From: JBBSAT01 sp044223665
GTDB taxonomy: Bacteria > Myxococcota_A > Polyangia > Polyangiales > Sandaracinaceae
NCBI GenBank assembly: GCA_044223665.1
Contig: JBGALT010000018.1
Coordinates: 12,320 to 76,319, forward strand
Length of the DNA: 64,000 nt
Direction: 5' to 3'
In this document: one piece after another, positions 19,075 to 29,728 of the stretch
How positions within the stretch are numbered: the first letter of the stretch is position 1
How the letters are laid out: every line of letters begins with the position of its first letter
Made by a program: the position numbers and the translations under genes
Notes under the pieces: generated by a model
Database searches by the model: none
What the model was told of the DNA's origin: nothing
Seen by the model: the letters and a program-made list of their open reading frames with translations, nothing else

Positions 19075-21293
19075 ACACCTCGGACGCCGATCGCGAGGTC
19101 ACGCGCGATCTTCGCCGGCCGGCGAACGTGATGGCGTTGCTCGTCCCGGTCGCGCTGCGCGAGCGCGCCGTGCTGATCTTCTACGGCGATCGCGACGGCG
19201 ACTCCTTCGCGCTCTCCGACGTTCCGGAGCTCGTGGCGTTCGTGCCGCGGATCGCGCTCGCGCTCGAGCGCATCATCCTGCAGCGGAAGAAGAGCTCGAA
19301 GAGCGACTTCGCGAAGTCACCCAGCGCCCCGCCCGAGCGCAGCGATCTGAAGGCCGCCGCGCGCTCCGTCGGAGCGCTTCCGGCGGCACGGCCCGCCCGC
19401 AGCCCCGATCGCTGGTCGGCGCCGCCGGGGGCCGATCGCCCGCGTACCGAGCGCTCCTCGGCGCCGCCTCCCTCGGACGCCATCGCGCCGCGCTCGCTCG
19501 TCGACGCCATCATCGCAGCGCCGAACGTCCCCGAGTCGACCCCGCCCCCGCCGCGGGAAGAAGGCTCGCGCGAAGCGGCGCTACCGCCGCCGCCGACGGC
19601 CGCATCGTCGTCGCTGCCGCCGGCCCCCGACGTCGCCGCGGTGGTGCGCGCTCCGGGACGCGCCGCCGCGCTCCGACAGATGGTCGGCATCCCGCGCAGC
19701 GCGCCGCCGCCGCCGCAGAGCGACGCGCTCGATCTCGGGATCGGGATCCCGCTCGCCTCCCCGACCGGGTTCGCCGGCGCCAAGAGCCCGAAGAGCGTTC
19801 CGCGCACGGCCGTCGAGCCGGCCGTCGCGCTGCCGACGCCCATCGGGGTGGGTCGCGACACGATGCCGGAGAGCCTGCTGCCGATCCAGGGGCGCTCCAC
19901 CGAGCCGGCTCCGCCGCCGAGCGAAGAGGACGACGGCCCCGAGATGGTCGTCGGCACGGTCGAGGAGGGCGAGCTCGACGACTTCGACACGTCCGGCGAG
20001 TACGAGAACGACCCCGCCGGCGACGAAGCGAGCGCGGACGACGTCGACGCCTCCGCCAGCGCCAAGCAGAGCGCGAGCGGCGATCGCCACGCGCACGCGC
20101 GCGAGCCGTACCTCTACAAGGAGGCGAGCGTCGACGTGGTCGCCGGGCCCAAGCGCGCGGCCAGCGGGCGGCCCGGCGCGCGCGCGCCGGCGAGCGAGAG
20201 CGGCAGCGGACGCGAGCCCGCCCATCGACGCCGCGCCGATCCGCGGCGCGAGGACGAAGAGATCCCGATCACGATCGAGGAGAAGGTCCGCATCCCGACC
20301 GGCAGCTACGTGCGCGGCGGGGCGGCCCCTCGAACCGAGAAGATCACGGCATCGCATCGGCCCGGGCGCGCAGCGGCATCGATCCCGCCGCAGGCGACGC
20401 AGCGCTCGGTCATCGTCGACATGGGCGACAACGTCAACGACCTCGTGGTGGAGCTGATGCACGCGGGGCCCGACGGCGAGAAGGCGATCGTCGACGCGCT
20501 GCTGCGCCTCGGGGACGCGCCGCTTCCCTCGCTCGCCCAGGCGTTCCCCGGCCCGCTCTGGTTCGACCGTCGGCGCCCGCACCGCAAGCAGCCGCGCGGC
20601 CGAGACGTGAGCGCGATCGCGCGCGCGCTCTTCGCGTACCGCGAGCGCGCCGTGCCCTACCTCGCGACGATCCTCGGCAGCGGCGACACCGAGCACCGCT
20701 TCTACGCGACGATGCTGGCCAACGAGCTGGTGGCCGGCGGGCTCGTCGAGCCCCTCGCCGCCCGCGTGTTCGACGACGACGAGCCGACCCGCAAGCTCGC
20801 GGCCGAGGCGCTCCTCAAGCACCGCGGGCTGCCCGAGATGGTCGAGTCGCTCACCGTGCTGCGGCGCACGGCCCGCATCCGCGGCAAGGATCCGCAGAAG
20901 CGCCTCCGCGCGATCGCGGCGCTCGGAGCGATCCGGGACTCGGGCGCGCTGCGCCTCCTGGTCGATCTGCTCGAGGACGAGGACGGCGCCGTCGTGCACG
21001 GCGCCCACCTCGCGCTCGTCGAGATCACGTGCGAGGACCTCGGCGCCGGCGCCCGCAAGTGGAGCGCGTGGGCCGACCGCAACGAGGCCCGGCACCGCAT
21101 CGAGTGGCTCATCGACGCGCTCACGCACGGCGACGAGACGCTGCGCGCGGCGGCCGGCGAGGACCTGAAGGCGATGACGCAGCAGTACTTCGGCTTCCAT
21201 CCCGGCGCCGGCAAGAAGGACCGCGAGGTCGTGCAGCAGAAGTACCGCACGTGGTGGGAGACCCAGGGCCGCGCGATCCACGCCGCGCGCTGA
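18786..21293 (+). CDS. 3' part of the same protein: GAF-like and HEAT-repeat regions
   Basis: This frame encodes 835 aa from a TTG at 18786. Residues 1-165 look like a GAF-type sensor (RDDVLAIFFAFARQFFDFAALFVVNGD to LALERIILQ). About 350 residues of Pro/Ala/Asp-rich low complexity follow. The last 270 residues are HEAT-like helical repeats (AVPYLATILGSGDTEHRFYA, DDDEPTRKLAAEALLKH, KRLRAIAALGAIRDSGALRLL). No catalytic motif is visible. The architecture suggests a regulatory scaffold. The TTG is probably not a true start; coding sequence is expected to continue from the upstream frame. Confidence 0.6.
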   Translation: MAELRRLRGPLTAGAAARLLDSATGRDDVLAIFFAFARQFFDFAALFVVNGDVAEGRDAFGPGASADDVRHLAVRLDVPGRFAIVRRLREPTLEPMNTSDADREVTRDLRRPANVMALLVPVALRERAVLIFYGDRDGDSFALSDVPELVAFVPRIALALERIILQRKKSSKSDFAKSPSAPPERSDLKAAARSVGALPAARPARSPDRWSAPPGADRPRTERSSAPPPSDAIAPRSLVDAIIAAPNVPESTPPPPREEGSREAALPPPPTAASSSLPPAPDVAAVVRAPGRAAALRQMVGIPRSAPPPPQSDALDLGIGIPLASPTGFAGAKSPKSVPRTAVEPAVALPTPIGVGRDTMPESLLPIQGRSTEPAPPPSEEDDGPEMVVGTVEEGELDDFDTSGEYENDPAGDEASADDVDASASAKQSASGDRHAHAREPYLYKEASVDVVAGPKRAASGRPGARAPASESGSGREPAHRRRADPRREDEEIPITIEEKVRIPTGSYVRGGAAPRTEKITASHRPGRAAASIPPQATQRSVIVDMGDNVNDLVVELMHAGPDGEKAIVDALLRLGDAPLPSLAQAFPGPLWFDRRRPHRKQPRGRDVSAIARALFAYRERAVPYLATILGSGDTEHRFYATMLANELVAGGLVEPLAARVFDDDEPTRKLAAEALLKHRGLPEMVESLTVLRRTARIRGKDPQKRLRAIAALGAIRDSGALRLLVDLLEDEDGAVVHGAHLALVEITCEDLGAGARKWSAWADRNEARHRIEWLIDALTHGDETLRAAAGEDLKAMTQQYFGFHPGAGKKDREVVQQKYRTWWETQGRAIHAAR

Positions 21294-22693
21294 AGGGCGT
21301 CGGCCCGCTCGAGGGCCGCTGGCGCGCGGCGCGCCGGCTCGCGGGCGGCCCGACGGGTCGCGCCGGGCCGGCCTCGTCGGCCCTCGCCCTCGCGCTCGTG
21401 CTCGCCGTGGGCGGCTGCGCCGGCGCGGTGCATGCGCACACGGCGCGCGCGACGTCGTCCTCGCTGCGGATCGAGGTCCGGATGAGCGTGGCCCCGAACG
21501 AGGGCGTCGTCCGCGGCCACGCCCGCTTCCGCGGCACGGTGGAGCCTCCCGTGCTCGCCTGGTCGATCGACCCGCGCCTGAGCGTCCGCTGCGCTCCCGA
21601 CCTCACTGCGTCCGAGTGCACGCTGCGCGCGCTCGGCGAGAGCGCGGACGGTCTGTGGCAGATCACCGGCTCGGACGTCGCGCTCGAGATCGACGGCTTC
21701 GTCGGCACGGTGTGGCCCGAGCCGCCGCACGTGGGCGACGACTACGTCGAGCTCACGACCTGGGGGAACGTGCTCGTCCCGCAGCCGGTCGATCGCCGTG
21801 GCGACGTCGACGTCCGGCTCGAGGTCGAGGTCGAGGACGGCTGGCGCCTGGCCGCGACGCGCGAGCTCCCGGCCGAGCTCCGCGGCGACGACCCGCTCGC
21901 CCTGGTCGCGACCGAGGCCCTGAGCGAGAGCCGGGTGGCGTGCGACGGGGCCGAGGTCGGCGTCGCCTACGACGCGGACTTTCCCGGGCGACAGCGCGCG
22001 CTCGAGCTCGCGCGCCTCATCTGCCAGAGCGCCCGCACGATGACCGGATGGTGGGGTGATGCCGAGGGCGCGGGCGCCTTCCGCGTGCTCGTGAGCCCGC
22101 GCCGCGGCACGGCCTACTACGTCGCGCCGCGCGGGCTGGTGGTCCCTGCGTACTACGGCGGGTACGCCGACACGGCGGGCACCGCCGACGCGGAGGACGC
22201 TGCGGCGGCGGACTCGTTCACGCTGGAGCCGGCCGCGACGCGCGCCGAGAGCGACGTCGAGCTCACCACGTCGCTCGCCCACCGACTGACGCGCCTGGCG
22301 GCCATCCACGAGACGGCGCACGCCTGGTTCCACGTGCCGATCGAGGGCTGGCGGCGGCTGCACGAGGCCCTGGCCGAGTACGCGGCGCTGCGCGCGCTCC
22401 GCGTGGTCGGCGAGGAGGACGACGCCGACGAGGTGGAGCGGCTGGCGGGCGAGCGCCTCGCGAGCGCGGGCGACGCGGACTATGCGCTGCGTCCCTACGA
22501 TCTCGGGGTGCGCGTCCTCGACGCGCTGGCGCGCGAGCGCGGCGAGGCGCGCGTGGACGCCTTCTTGCGAAGGATGGCGCTCGAGCGGCCCACGCGCGCC
22601 GAGGAGCTCGAGCCCCTCGTGCTCGCGACGCTGGGCGAAGGGGCGCTCGACGCGCTCGGGCCGCTGCGGAGCCCGGCCCCCGCGGCCCCGTGA
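21254..22693 (+). CDS. Exported M1-like (gluzincin) peptidase
   Basis: About 479 aa. A hydrophobic segment (SSALALALVLAVGGCAG) suggests a signal peptide with a lipobox Cys. The C-terminal half carries HETAHAWF, followed about 20 residues on by RLHEALAEYAALRAL. This gives the HExxH plus downstream Glu pattern of M1-type gluzincins (HELAHQW then NEGFA in classic members). It probably hydrolyses peptides in the envelope. The N-terminal 230 residues are beta-rich and unassigned. The start is uncertain: GTG codons at 21251 and 21254 overlap the previous gene by about 40 bp, and no ATG is available before the signal sequence. Confidence 0.6.
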   Translation: MGDPGPRDPRRALKGVGPLEGRWRAARRLAGGPTGRAGPASSALALALVLAVGGCAGAVHAHTARATSSSLRIEVRMSVAPNEGVVRGHARFRGTVEPPVLAWSIDPRLSVRCAPDLTASECTLRALGESADGLWQITGSDVALEIDGFVGTVWPEPPHVGDDYVELTTWGNVLVPQPVDRRGDVDVRLEVEVEDGWRLAATRELPAELRGDDPLALVATEALSESRVACDGAEVGVAYDADFPGRQRALELARLICQSARTMTGWWGDAEGAGAFRVLVSPRRGTAYYVAPRGLVVPAYYGGYADTAGTADAEDAAAADSFTLEPAATRAESDVELTTSLAHRLTRLAAIHETAHAWFHVPIEGWRRLHEALAEYAALRALRVVGEEDDADEVERLAGERLASAGDADYALRPYDLGVRVLDALARERGEARVDAFLRRMALERPTRAEELEPLVLATLGEGALDALGPLRSPAPAAP

Positions 22694-22760
22694 CGTTTCT
22701 TCACGCGCCCTTGGCCAGATGCGAATGGCGGGCGCGCTCGGCACGCGATAGCTCCGCGGG

Positions 22761-23786
22761 ATGCGAGCGATCTGGATCAAGAAGCACGGCGGCCCGAACG
22801 TCCTCGAGGTCCGCGAGACCCCCGACCCCGAGCCCCAGCGCGGCGAGCTGAAGATCCGCGTGAAGGCGGCGGGGCTCAACTTCGCCGAGGTGACGGCGCG
22901 ACAGGGGCTCTATCCCGATGCGCCCAAGCCGCCCTGCGTCGTGGGGTACGAGGGCGCGGGTGTCGTCGAGAAGCTCGGCGAGGGAGCGACGGGACCGGCG
23001 GTGGGGACGCGCGTGCTCTTCATGTCGCGCTTCGGCGGCATGAGCGACGTCGTGGTGGTGCCGAGCACGCAGGTCGTGCCCATCCCCGAGGCGATGACGT
23101 TCGAGACGGCGGCGGCGATCCCGGTGAACTACCTGACCGCGCACCACATGCTGTTCAGCGTCGCCCGCATCCGCCGCGGCGATCGCGTGCTCGTGCACAT
23201 GGCTGCGGGCGGCGTCGGCACCGCGGCGCTCCAGCTCTGCCGGACCGTGCCCGGCGTCACCACCTTCGGCACGTCGAGCGCCAGCAAGCACGACTACGTC
23301 CGGGGGCAGGGATGCGATCACCCGATCGACTACCGCACCAAGGACTACGTCGCGGAGATCAAGCGCCTCACGAACGGCGAAGGCGTGGACTTCGTGCTCG
23401 ACCCGCTGGGAGGCAAGGACTGGGTCAAGGGCCACTCGCTCGTGCGCGAAGGCGGGATCCTGATCTGCTTCGGGATGGCCAACGTCGCGACGCCGGGGAA
23501 GGCCAACTGGCTGCGGGCGATCGGCACGGTGCTCTCGAACCCGAAGTTCGATCCCATGAAGCTCATGAACGACAACAAGGGCGTCGCGGGCGTCAACCTC
23601 GGCCACATGTGGCACTTGCAGTCGATGATTCAGGACGGTCTCCGCGAGTGCGTGCGGCTCTTCGAGGCCGGCCAGATCGCGCCGCACCTCGACGGCGTGT
23701 ACCCGTTCGACCGGGCCGCCGAGGCGTTCGGCCGGCTCGAGCACGGCAAGAACGTCGGCAAGGTCGTCCTCGTGCCCCGCGCGTAG
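22761..23786 (+). CDS. Zinc-independent MDR quinone oxidoreductase (VAT1-like)
   Basis: A 341-aa medium-chain dehydrogenase/reductase. The N-terminal GroES-like domain has AAGLNFAEVTARQGLYPDAPKPP and VGYEGAGVVEKLG. The NADPH-binding Rossmann domain has the loop MAAGGVGTAALQLCR. The catalytic zinc ligands of alcohol dehydrogenases are missing, as expected for quinone oxidoreductases. The GHSLVREGGILICFGMAN and NVGKVVLVP segments fit the VAT1-like subgroup. Physiological substrate unknown. It is a single gene on the same strand as ruvA. Confidence 0.85.
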   Translation: MRAIWIKKHGGPNVLEVRETPDPEPQRGELKIRVKAAGLNFAEVTARQGLYPDAPKPPCVVGYEGAGVVEKLGEGATGPAVGTRVLFMSRFGGMSDVVVVPSTQVVPIPEAMTFETAAAIPVNYLTAHHMLFSVARIRRGDRVLVHMAAGGVGTAALQLCRTVPGVTTFGTSSASKHDYVRGQGCDHPIDYRTKDYVAEIKRLTNGEGVDFVLDPLGGKDWVKGHSLVREGGILICFGMANVATPGKANWLRAIGTVLSNPKFDPMKLMNDNKGVAGVNLGHMWHLQSMIQDGLRECVRLFEAGQIAPHLDGVYPFDRAAEAFGRLEHGKNVGKVVLVPRA

Positions 23787-23840
23787 ACGCCGCCGCGGGC
23801 GAGCGCGCGACTTCGATGCGGCGTCGATCCCGAAACCGAC

Positions 23841-23846
23841 TATTCT
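23841..23846 (+). promoter_or_regulatory. Putative -10 box of leaderless ruvA transcript
   Basis: TATTCT lies 6 bases before the GTG start of ruvA, with no Shine-Dalgarno between them. The spacing would place the transcription start at the start codon. Confidence 0.5.
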
Positions 23847-23852
23847 CGCGGC

Positions 23853-24479
23853 GTGATCGGGAGGCTGACGGGCACGGTGGTGGAGCGAGGCGGCGACGGC
23901 TCGATCGTGCTGGACGTTCACGGAGTCGGCTACGAGGTCTTCGTTCCTCTCGGCTCGCTCGGGCGCTTGCCGAACGACGAGCCCGTGACGCTGCACGTCC
24001 ACACGCACGTCCGCGAGGACGCCCTCGTGCTCTACGGGTTCCCCACCGCCGACGATCGCGCTGCGTTCCGCACGCTGATGACCGTGTCGTCGGTGGGGCC
24101 CAAGCTCGCGCTCGCCGTGATGTCGCACCTGACGGCGCGCGAGCTCGCGGCGGCGATCGCCCAGAACGATCGCACCGCGTTCCAGAAGATCCCCGGCGTG
24201 GGCAAGAAGATCGTCGAGCGCCTCGTGCTCGAGCTCAAGGACAAGGTGGCCCAGCTCTCGAGCGGCAACGTGTCGGCGTCCAGCGCCGGAACGATCGCCG
24301 CGCCGATGGCGCCGAGCAGCGCGCGCCTGCCCGGGCCGCTCGGCGGCGTCGCCGGGATGCTCGTCTCGATGGGCTTCCGCCCCTCGGAGGCCGACCGCGC
24401 GGTCGCCGCCATCGCGACCAGCGCCGAAGGCAAGGACGCCGGGACCCTGCTGCGCGAAGCGCTCGCAGCGCTCGGGTGA
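23853..24479 (+). CDS. ruvA: Holliday junction DNA helicase subunit RuvA
   Basis: A 208-aa protein that binds four-way junctions and loads RuvB. The N-terminal OB-fold is intact (MIGRLTGTVVER, VHGVGYEVFVP, TLHVHTHVREDALVLYGF). Two helix-hairpin-helix motifs follow (LMTVSSVGPKLALAVMS and FQKIPGVGKKIVERLVLELK). The C-terminal domain III, which contacts RuvB, ends the protein. The start is GTG. ruvB follows after 6 bp, so the two form an operon; ruvC is not present here. Confidence 0.95.
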   Translation: MIGRLTGTVVERGGDGSIVLDVHGVGYEVFVPLGSLGRLPNDEPVTLHVHTHVREDALVLYGFPTADDRAAFRTLMTVSSVGPKLALAVMSHLTARELAAAIAQNDRTAFQKIPGVGKKIVERLVLELKDKVAQLSSGNVSASSAGTIAAPMAPSSARLPGPLGGVAGMLVSMGFRPSEADRAVAAIATSAEGKDAGTLLREALAALG

Positions 24480-24485
24480 CGCGCG

Positions 24486-25535
24486 ATGGCCAAGAAGCAG
24501 ACCAAGGGCGCGCGCCCCGAGAACCTCCTCGACCCCGCCCCGGCGAGCGAGACCGAGGAGTCGCGCTTCGAGCAGTCGCTCCGTCCGAGCCGCTTCGACG
24601 ACTTCGTCGGGCAGACGCGGACCAAGGAGAACCTGATCGTCTACGTCGACGCCGCCAAGAAGCGGAAGGGCGCGCTCGACCACGTGCTGCTCTTCGGGCC
24701 GCCGGGCCTGGGCAAGACCACGCTCGCCTTCATCCTCGCCGAAGAGCTGGGCGTCACCTTGCACCTGGCGCACGGCCCGGCGATCGAGCACAAGGGGCAG
24801 CTCGCCGCGCTCCTCACCAAGCTCGCCCCGAACGACGTGCTCTTCATCGACGAGATCCACCGCCTCTCGGCGGTGGTCGAGGAGAACCTCTACACCGCGA
24901 TGGAGGACTTCCGGATCGACGTCGTCCACGGCGACGGGCCGATGGCGAGCACGCTGCAGATCCCGATCTCCCCCTTCACGCTGGTCGGCGCGACCACGCG
25001 CACGGGCTTGCTCACGGGCCCGCTGCTCTCGCGCTTCGGCATCGAGGCGCGCCTCGACTACTCCGAGGCGGACGAGCTCGCGCGGATCGTTCGGCGCAGC
25101 GCCGGGATCCTCGAGGTGAAGATCGACGACGACGCGGCGCTCGAGCTCGCGCGGCGCGCCCGAGGCACGCCGCGCATCGCGAACCGCCTGCTGCGCCGCG
25201 CGCGCGACTTCGCCGAGGTGCTCGGCGACGGCAAGCTCGATGCGAAGTCGGCCGACGACGCGCTGCGCCGCCTCGAGGTCGATCACGCGGGTCTGGACGA
25301 GATGAACCGCCGCTTCCTCAAGGTGATCATCGACGTCTACGACGGTGGCCCGGTCGGGATCGAAGCGCTGGCCGCGACGCTCAGCGAGCCGCGCGACACG
25401 CTCGAGGACGTCATCGAGCCGTACCTGCTGCAGAACGGCTTCCTCGCGCGGACGCAGAAGGGCCGCGTCGCGACCGAGAAAGCGTTCCAGCACCTGGGCA
25501 AGAAGCGCCGCAGCAACCAAGGCAGCCTGTTCTGA
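24486..25535 (+). CDS. ruvB: Holliday junction branch-migration ATPase RuvB
   Basis: A 349-aa AAA+ motor that drives branch migration with RuvA. It has Walker A GPPGLGKTTLAF, Walker B LFIDEIHRLS, sensor 1 LVGATTRTGLLTGPLLSRFG, and the C-terminal winged helix (YDGGPVGIEALAATLSEPRDTLEDVIEPYLLQ). The length is typical. It follows ruvA by 6 bp. The CAP lipoprotein gene starts 29 bp downstream but has its own -10-like box. Confidence 0.96.
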   Translation: MAKKQTKGARPENLLDPAPASETEESRFEQSLRPSRFDDFVGQTRTKENLIVYVDAAKKRKGALDHVLLFGPPGLGKTTLAFILAEELGVTLHLAHGPAIEHKGQLAALLTKLAPNDVLFIDEIHRLSAVVEENLYTAMEDFRIDVVHGDGPMASTLQIPISPFTLVGATTRTGLLTGPLLSRFGIEARLDYSEADELARIVRRSAGILEVKIDDDAALELARRARGTPRIANRLLRRARDFAEVLGDGKLDAKSADDALRRLEVDHAGLDEMNRRFLKVIIDVYDGGPVGIEALAATLSEPRDTLEDVIEPYLLQNGFLARTQKGRVATEKAFQHLGKKRRSNQGSLF

Positions 25536-25553
25536 AGCGGCGCGCTGCGCGCT

Positions 25554-25559
25554 ACAGTG
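25554..25559 (+). promoter_or_regulatory. Putative -10 box of leaderless CAP-lipoprotein transcript
   Basis: TACAGT lies 5 bases before the ATG at 25565, without a ribosome-binding sequence. Confidence 0.4.
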
Positions 25560-25564
25560 GGGTC

Positions 25565-26116
25565 ATGCGCCTGGTCGTGCTCGCGACGTGCCTCGGGATC
25601 TTCGCCGCGCTCGACGGCTGCAGCAATGGTGGAGCGCCCGCCGGCGACGGCGGGAGCTCCGGCGCGTGCAACATGGGCTCGGCCCTCACCACGCCCATCC
25701 CGGGCTGCATGCCCGTCACCGCGGCGAGCACCGGCGATCCGCACCAGGACTGCGTGAACCGGATCAACCAGTTCCGGTGCGAGTGCCAGCACCTGCCACC
25801 TCTCGCGCGGTGGACCGACGGCGAGGCCTGCGCCGATCAGATGGCGCAGTACGACCACGATCATCCCGGCGTGCCGCACCAGGCGTTCCGGGATCGGATC
25901 TGCAGCGGCGGCAACGCGCAGAACGAGTGCCCAGGCTGGCCCTCGGTGCCGGCGACCGTCGACGGCTGCCTGCAGCAGATGTGGGACGAGGGCCCGGGCA
26001 CGGACTTCAACACCCACGGGCACTACATCAACATGACGAGCAGCCGCTACTCGATGGTGGCCTGCGGCTTCTACCAGGGCTCGGGCGGCGTGTACGCGGT
26101 GCAGAACTTCCGCTGA
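25565..26116 (+). CDS. CAP/SCP-domain lipoprotein
   Basis: A 183-aa exported protein. The signal peptide MRLVVLATCLGIFAALDGC ends in a lipobox-like Cys and is followed by a Gly/Ser/Ala spacer. The remainder resembles the CAP (SCP/PR-1) fold: CVNRINQFRC, LARWTDGEACADQMAQYDHDH, NECPGW, LQQMWDEGP and THGHYINMTSSRYSMVACGFY. Bacterial CAP proteins are secreted and of mostly unknown function. Several extra Cys suggest disulfides. It follows ruvB but does not look functionally linked to it. Confidence 0.75.
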   Translation: MRLVVLATCLGIFAALDGCSNGGAPAGDGGSSGACNMGSALTTPIPGCMPVTAASTGDPHQDCVNRINQFRCECQHLPPLARWTDGEACADQMAQYDHDHPGVPHQAFRDRICSGGNAQNECPGWPSVPATVDGCLQQMWDEGPGTDFNTHGHYINMTSSRYSMVACGFYQGSGGVYAVQNFR

Positions 26117-26160
26117 CGCGGCGGCAGGCGCGCGCTGGGTGGCTCTCGCCGCCGGGCCGC

Positions 26161-26538
26161 TCACCGCGGGCGCAGGTACGTGCTCAGCCGGTCGTAGGCC
26201 CGCGTGAGCCGATCGCGCAGCTCCCTGGCGAGCTCGACGCGGCTCGCGTCATTCTGCTTCTCGGGCGCGTACTTCGCGGCGAGCTCCTTGTACTTCTTCT
26301 CGACGTCCTCGATCGGCGCCCCCTTCGGGAGCTCGAGGTTCGCGTAGGCCTGCGCGATCTCCTTCTCGCGCTCGATCGACGCGAGGGCGCGCTCCACGCG
26401 GCCCCCTTCGGGCGGCGTCACGGCCTGCGCACCGGGCGCCGCGCCGACGCCGCGCGCCCGCGCGAGCCGGCGCTTCTGCAGCTCGGCGTCGAGCTCGGCG
26501 TCGGTCCACTTCTCGAGCGTCTTGCTGTCGAGGGGCAT
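26161..26538 (-). CDS. Small soluble protein with J-domain-like C-terminus
   Basis: A 125-aa, highly charged, probably helical protein starting MPLDSKTLEKWTDAEL. The C-terminal 60 residues (LPKGAPIEDVEKKYKELAAKYAPEKQ) resemble helices II-III of a J domain, but the diagnostic HPD tripeptide is absent, so DnaK stimulation is doubtful. It is the last gene of a three-gene unit with the PilZ-like gene (8-bp gap) and RNase G. Function unknown. Confidence 0.55.
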   Translation of the reverse strand: MPLDSKTLEKWTDAELDAELQKRRLARARGVGAAPGAQAVTPPEGGRVERALASIEREKEIAQAYANLELPKGAPIEDVEKKYKELAAKYAPEKQNDASRVELARELRDRLTRAYDRLSTYLRPR

Positions 26539-26546
26539 CCCAGCCG

Positions 26547-26924
26547 TCACCGCGGCGGCGTCAGCAGGCGCTCGATCAAGTTCTGCGAGTACTGGCTGAG
26601 CTCGCGGAACACGACGCCCATGCCCGGTGGATCCTGCTGCACGCGCACGACCTCGCCCACGCCCTCGATCGTCTCGATGTCGTCCATGATGACGGTGAAC
26701 TTCAGGTTCACCTTCGTCCCGACCGGGAGCGGCTGCTTGCTCTTCACGAACACGCCGGTGCGGCTGATGTTCGTGACGTACTCCTGGATGAACGCGTCGA
26801 ACGACTCGAACTCCTTGTTGATGGTGACGCGCTCGCCGCCGCGCAGATCGCTCGCCGCCGCGCCGTCGCCGCCGCCCTTTCCCTCGGCCTTCTCGTCGCT
26901 CGTCCCGCTCTTGCGCTTCGCCAT
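26547..26924 (-). CDS. PilZ-like domain protein (TIGR02266-type)
   Basis: A 125-aa protein. After a charged 30-residue head, the segment ERVTINKEFESFDAFIQEYVTNISRTGVFVKSKQPLPVGTKVNLKF matches the PilZ-like domain found many times in Myxococcus proteins. The canonical c-di-GMP RxxxR motif is not evident; only NISRTG stands in for the DxSxxG loop. Binding of c-di-GMP is therefore uncertain. It starts 5 bp after the RNase G stop, so the two are almost certainly co-transcribed. Confidence 0.75.
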   Translation of the reverse strand: MAKRKSGTSDEKAEGKGGGDGAAASDLRGGERVTINKEFESFDAFIQEYVTNISRTGVFVKSKQPLPVGTKVNLKFTVIMDDIETIEGVGEVVRVQQDPPGMGVVFRELSQYSQNLIERLLTPPR

Positions 26925-26929
26925 CGGCC

Positions 26930-28567
<1,638 letters not shown>

Positions 28568-28839
28568 GAACGAAACTCTCCGGCGCGGGACCGTGGCCCT
28601 GCGCGCGACTTTCCGCGTGCCGCGCCCCCGCGCGGCCGCAAACGTGGTTGGCCCATCCGGCGGGCGCCCTTCGCGTGGGCGGGGAACGATCCCCCCAGCG
28701 CCGATCGACGGACGCACGAAGGCGCACGCGCAGGCCATCGCCCACACGTGCGCTCGTCGCCCGCGCACTCCGCCGACGGACTCGAGACCGTCGGAGAAGA
28801 GCGGCGGCGTGCCCTCCACCCCGGATCAAGGGAGGGCTC
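28568..28839. other. Intergenic region between rng and the CarD-type gene
   Basis: A 272-bp GC-rich stretch between two minus-strand genes. I see no clear gene, hairpin terminator or promoter box in it. The rng promoter and the downstream end of the carD-like transcript should lie here. Confidence 0.3.
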
Positions 28840-29508
28840 TCAGTTGGACTTCGCGGCCCGCGAGGCCGCCGCGAAGAGCGCGTCGATCTGGGCGCGCACG
28901 ACCTCGTCGGTCTTGTTGCGCGAGACCGCGATCTCCTTGATGAGGAGCTGCCGAGCGCGCTCGAGCATCTGCCGCTCGCTGAAGCTGAGCGCGTCCTTCA
29001 CGTCCTTCACGCGCTCGAGATCGCGCATGACCTCGGCCACCTCGAAGACGCTGCCCGTCGAGAGCTTCTCGACGAACGCGCGCTGGCGGCGGTTCCAGGT
29101 CTGCGTGTCGATCGGCACGTCCTTGACCTTGAGGATCTGGAAGATGCGGCGGATCTCGCCCTCGCTGATCGGCTTGCGCAGGCCGATGCTGGCCGCGTTG
29201 GCGACCGGCACCATGATCTTGTGGTCGGTGTCGAGCAGGCGCAGGACGTAGAAGCTCTGGCGCTTGCCAGCGATGTCCTTCTCCTCGATCGAGACGATCT
29301 CCGCCACGCCGCGCGCCGGATAGACCGCGTGGTCGCCGACCTTGAACGCGCCGGCCAGCGGGGCCGGGGCCGCAGGAGCCACCACCGTCTTGCCCACCGT
29401 CGCCGCCGTCTTGGCCGCCTCGGGCTTCTTGGCCGGCGTGACCGTCGTCTTCGTCGCCTTCGCGGGAGCCTTCATCGTCTTCTTGGCCTCATGCGTACGG
29501 GCGTGCAT
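28840..29508 (-). CDS. CarD/CdnL-family transcription regulator with basic N-terminal extension
   Basis: A 222-aa protein. Residues 55-222 form a CarD_TRCF/CdnL-type RNA-polymerase-binding module (FKVGDHAVYPARGVAEIVSIEEKDI, then helical TWNRRQRAFVEKLSTGS and LSFSERQMLERARQLLIKE). The first 50 residues are Lys/Ala/Thr/Pro-rich, like a histone H1 or HMGA tail. In Myxococcus CarD the HMGA-like part is at the C-terminus, so here the order is reversed. It likely stabilises sigma-dependent open promoter complexes. The start at 29508 is supported by AGAGGAG 6 bases upstream. Confidence 0.85.
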   Translation of the reverse strand: MHARTHEAKKTMKAPAKATKTTVTPAKKPEAAKTAATVGKTVVAPAAPAPLAGAFKVGDHAVYPARGVAEIVSIEEKDIAGKRQSFYVLRLLDTDHKIMVPVANAASIGLRKPISEGEIRRIFQILKVKDVPIDTQTWNRRQRAFVEKLSTGSVFEVAEVMRDLERVKDVKDALSFSERQMLERARQLLIKEIAVSRNKTDEVVRAQIDALFAAASRAAKSN

Positions 29509-29728
29509 TCGAACTCCTCTGGTTTTTGGAGAGCTGCTGCTCTTCCCTTCGCGACGAAGGCGAGAGCAGGTCTGCGAGAGCGGGACCTGGAGCGGGCTCC
29601 CGGTAGGAGCCGCTGAAACGGGGCCGGATGGTACGGGGCGGGGGGCGTTCGGTCAATCGACGCCCGGCGGAAAACGGCGCGCGGCGTGCGATTGTTCCGT
29701 ACGCCGACGTGGATTAGACGAGGGGCTC

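Noticed and set aside
22684..22705. A small hairpin CGTGA...TCACG after the M1-like peptidase gene
   Set aside because: The stem is only 5 bp and lacks a clear T run, so it is too weak to call a terminator.
22701..25520. A 939-codon minus-strand open frame across the reductase, ruvA and ruvB
   Set aside because: It is an antisense shadow in very GC-rich DNA: its composition (many Val, Arg, Glu, Ala, Asp) mirrors the plus-strand genes, which have clear family motifs.
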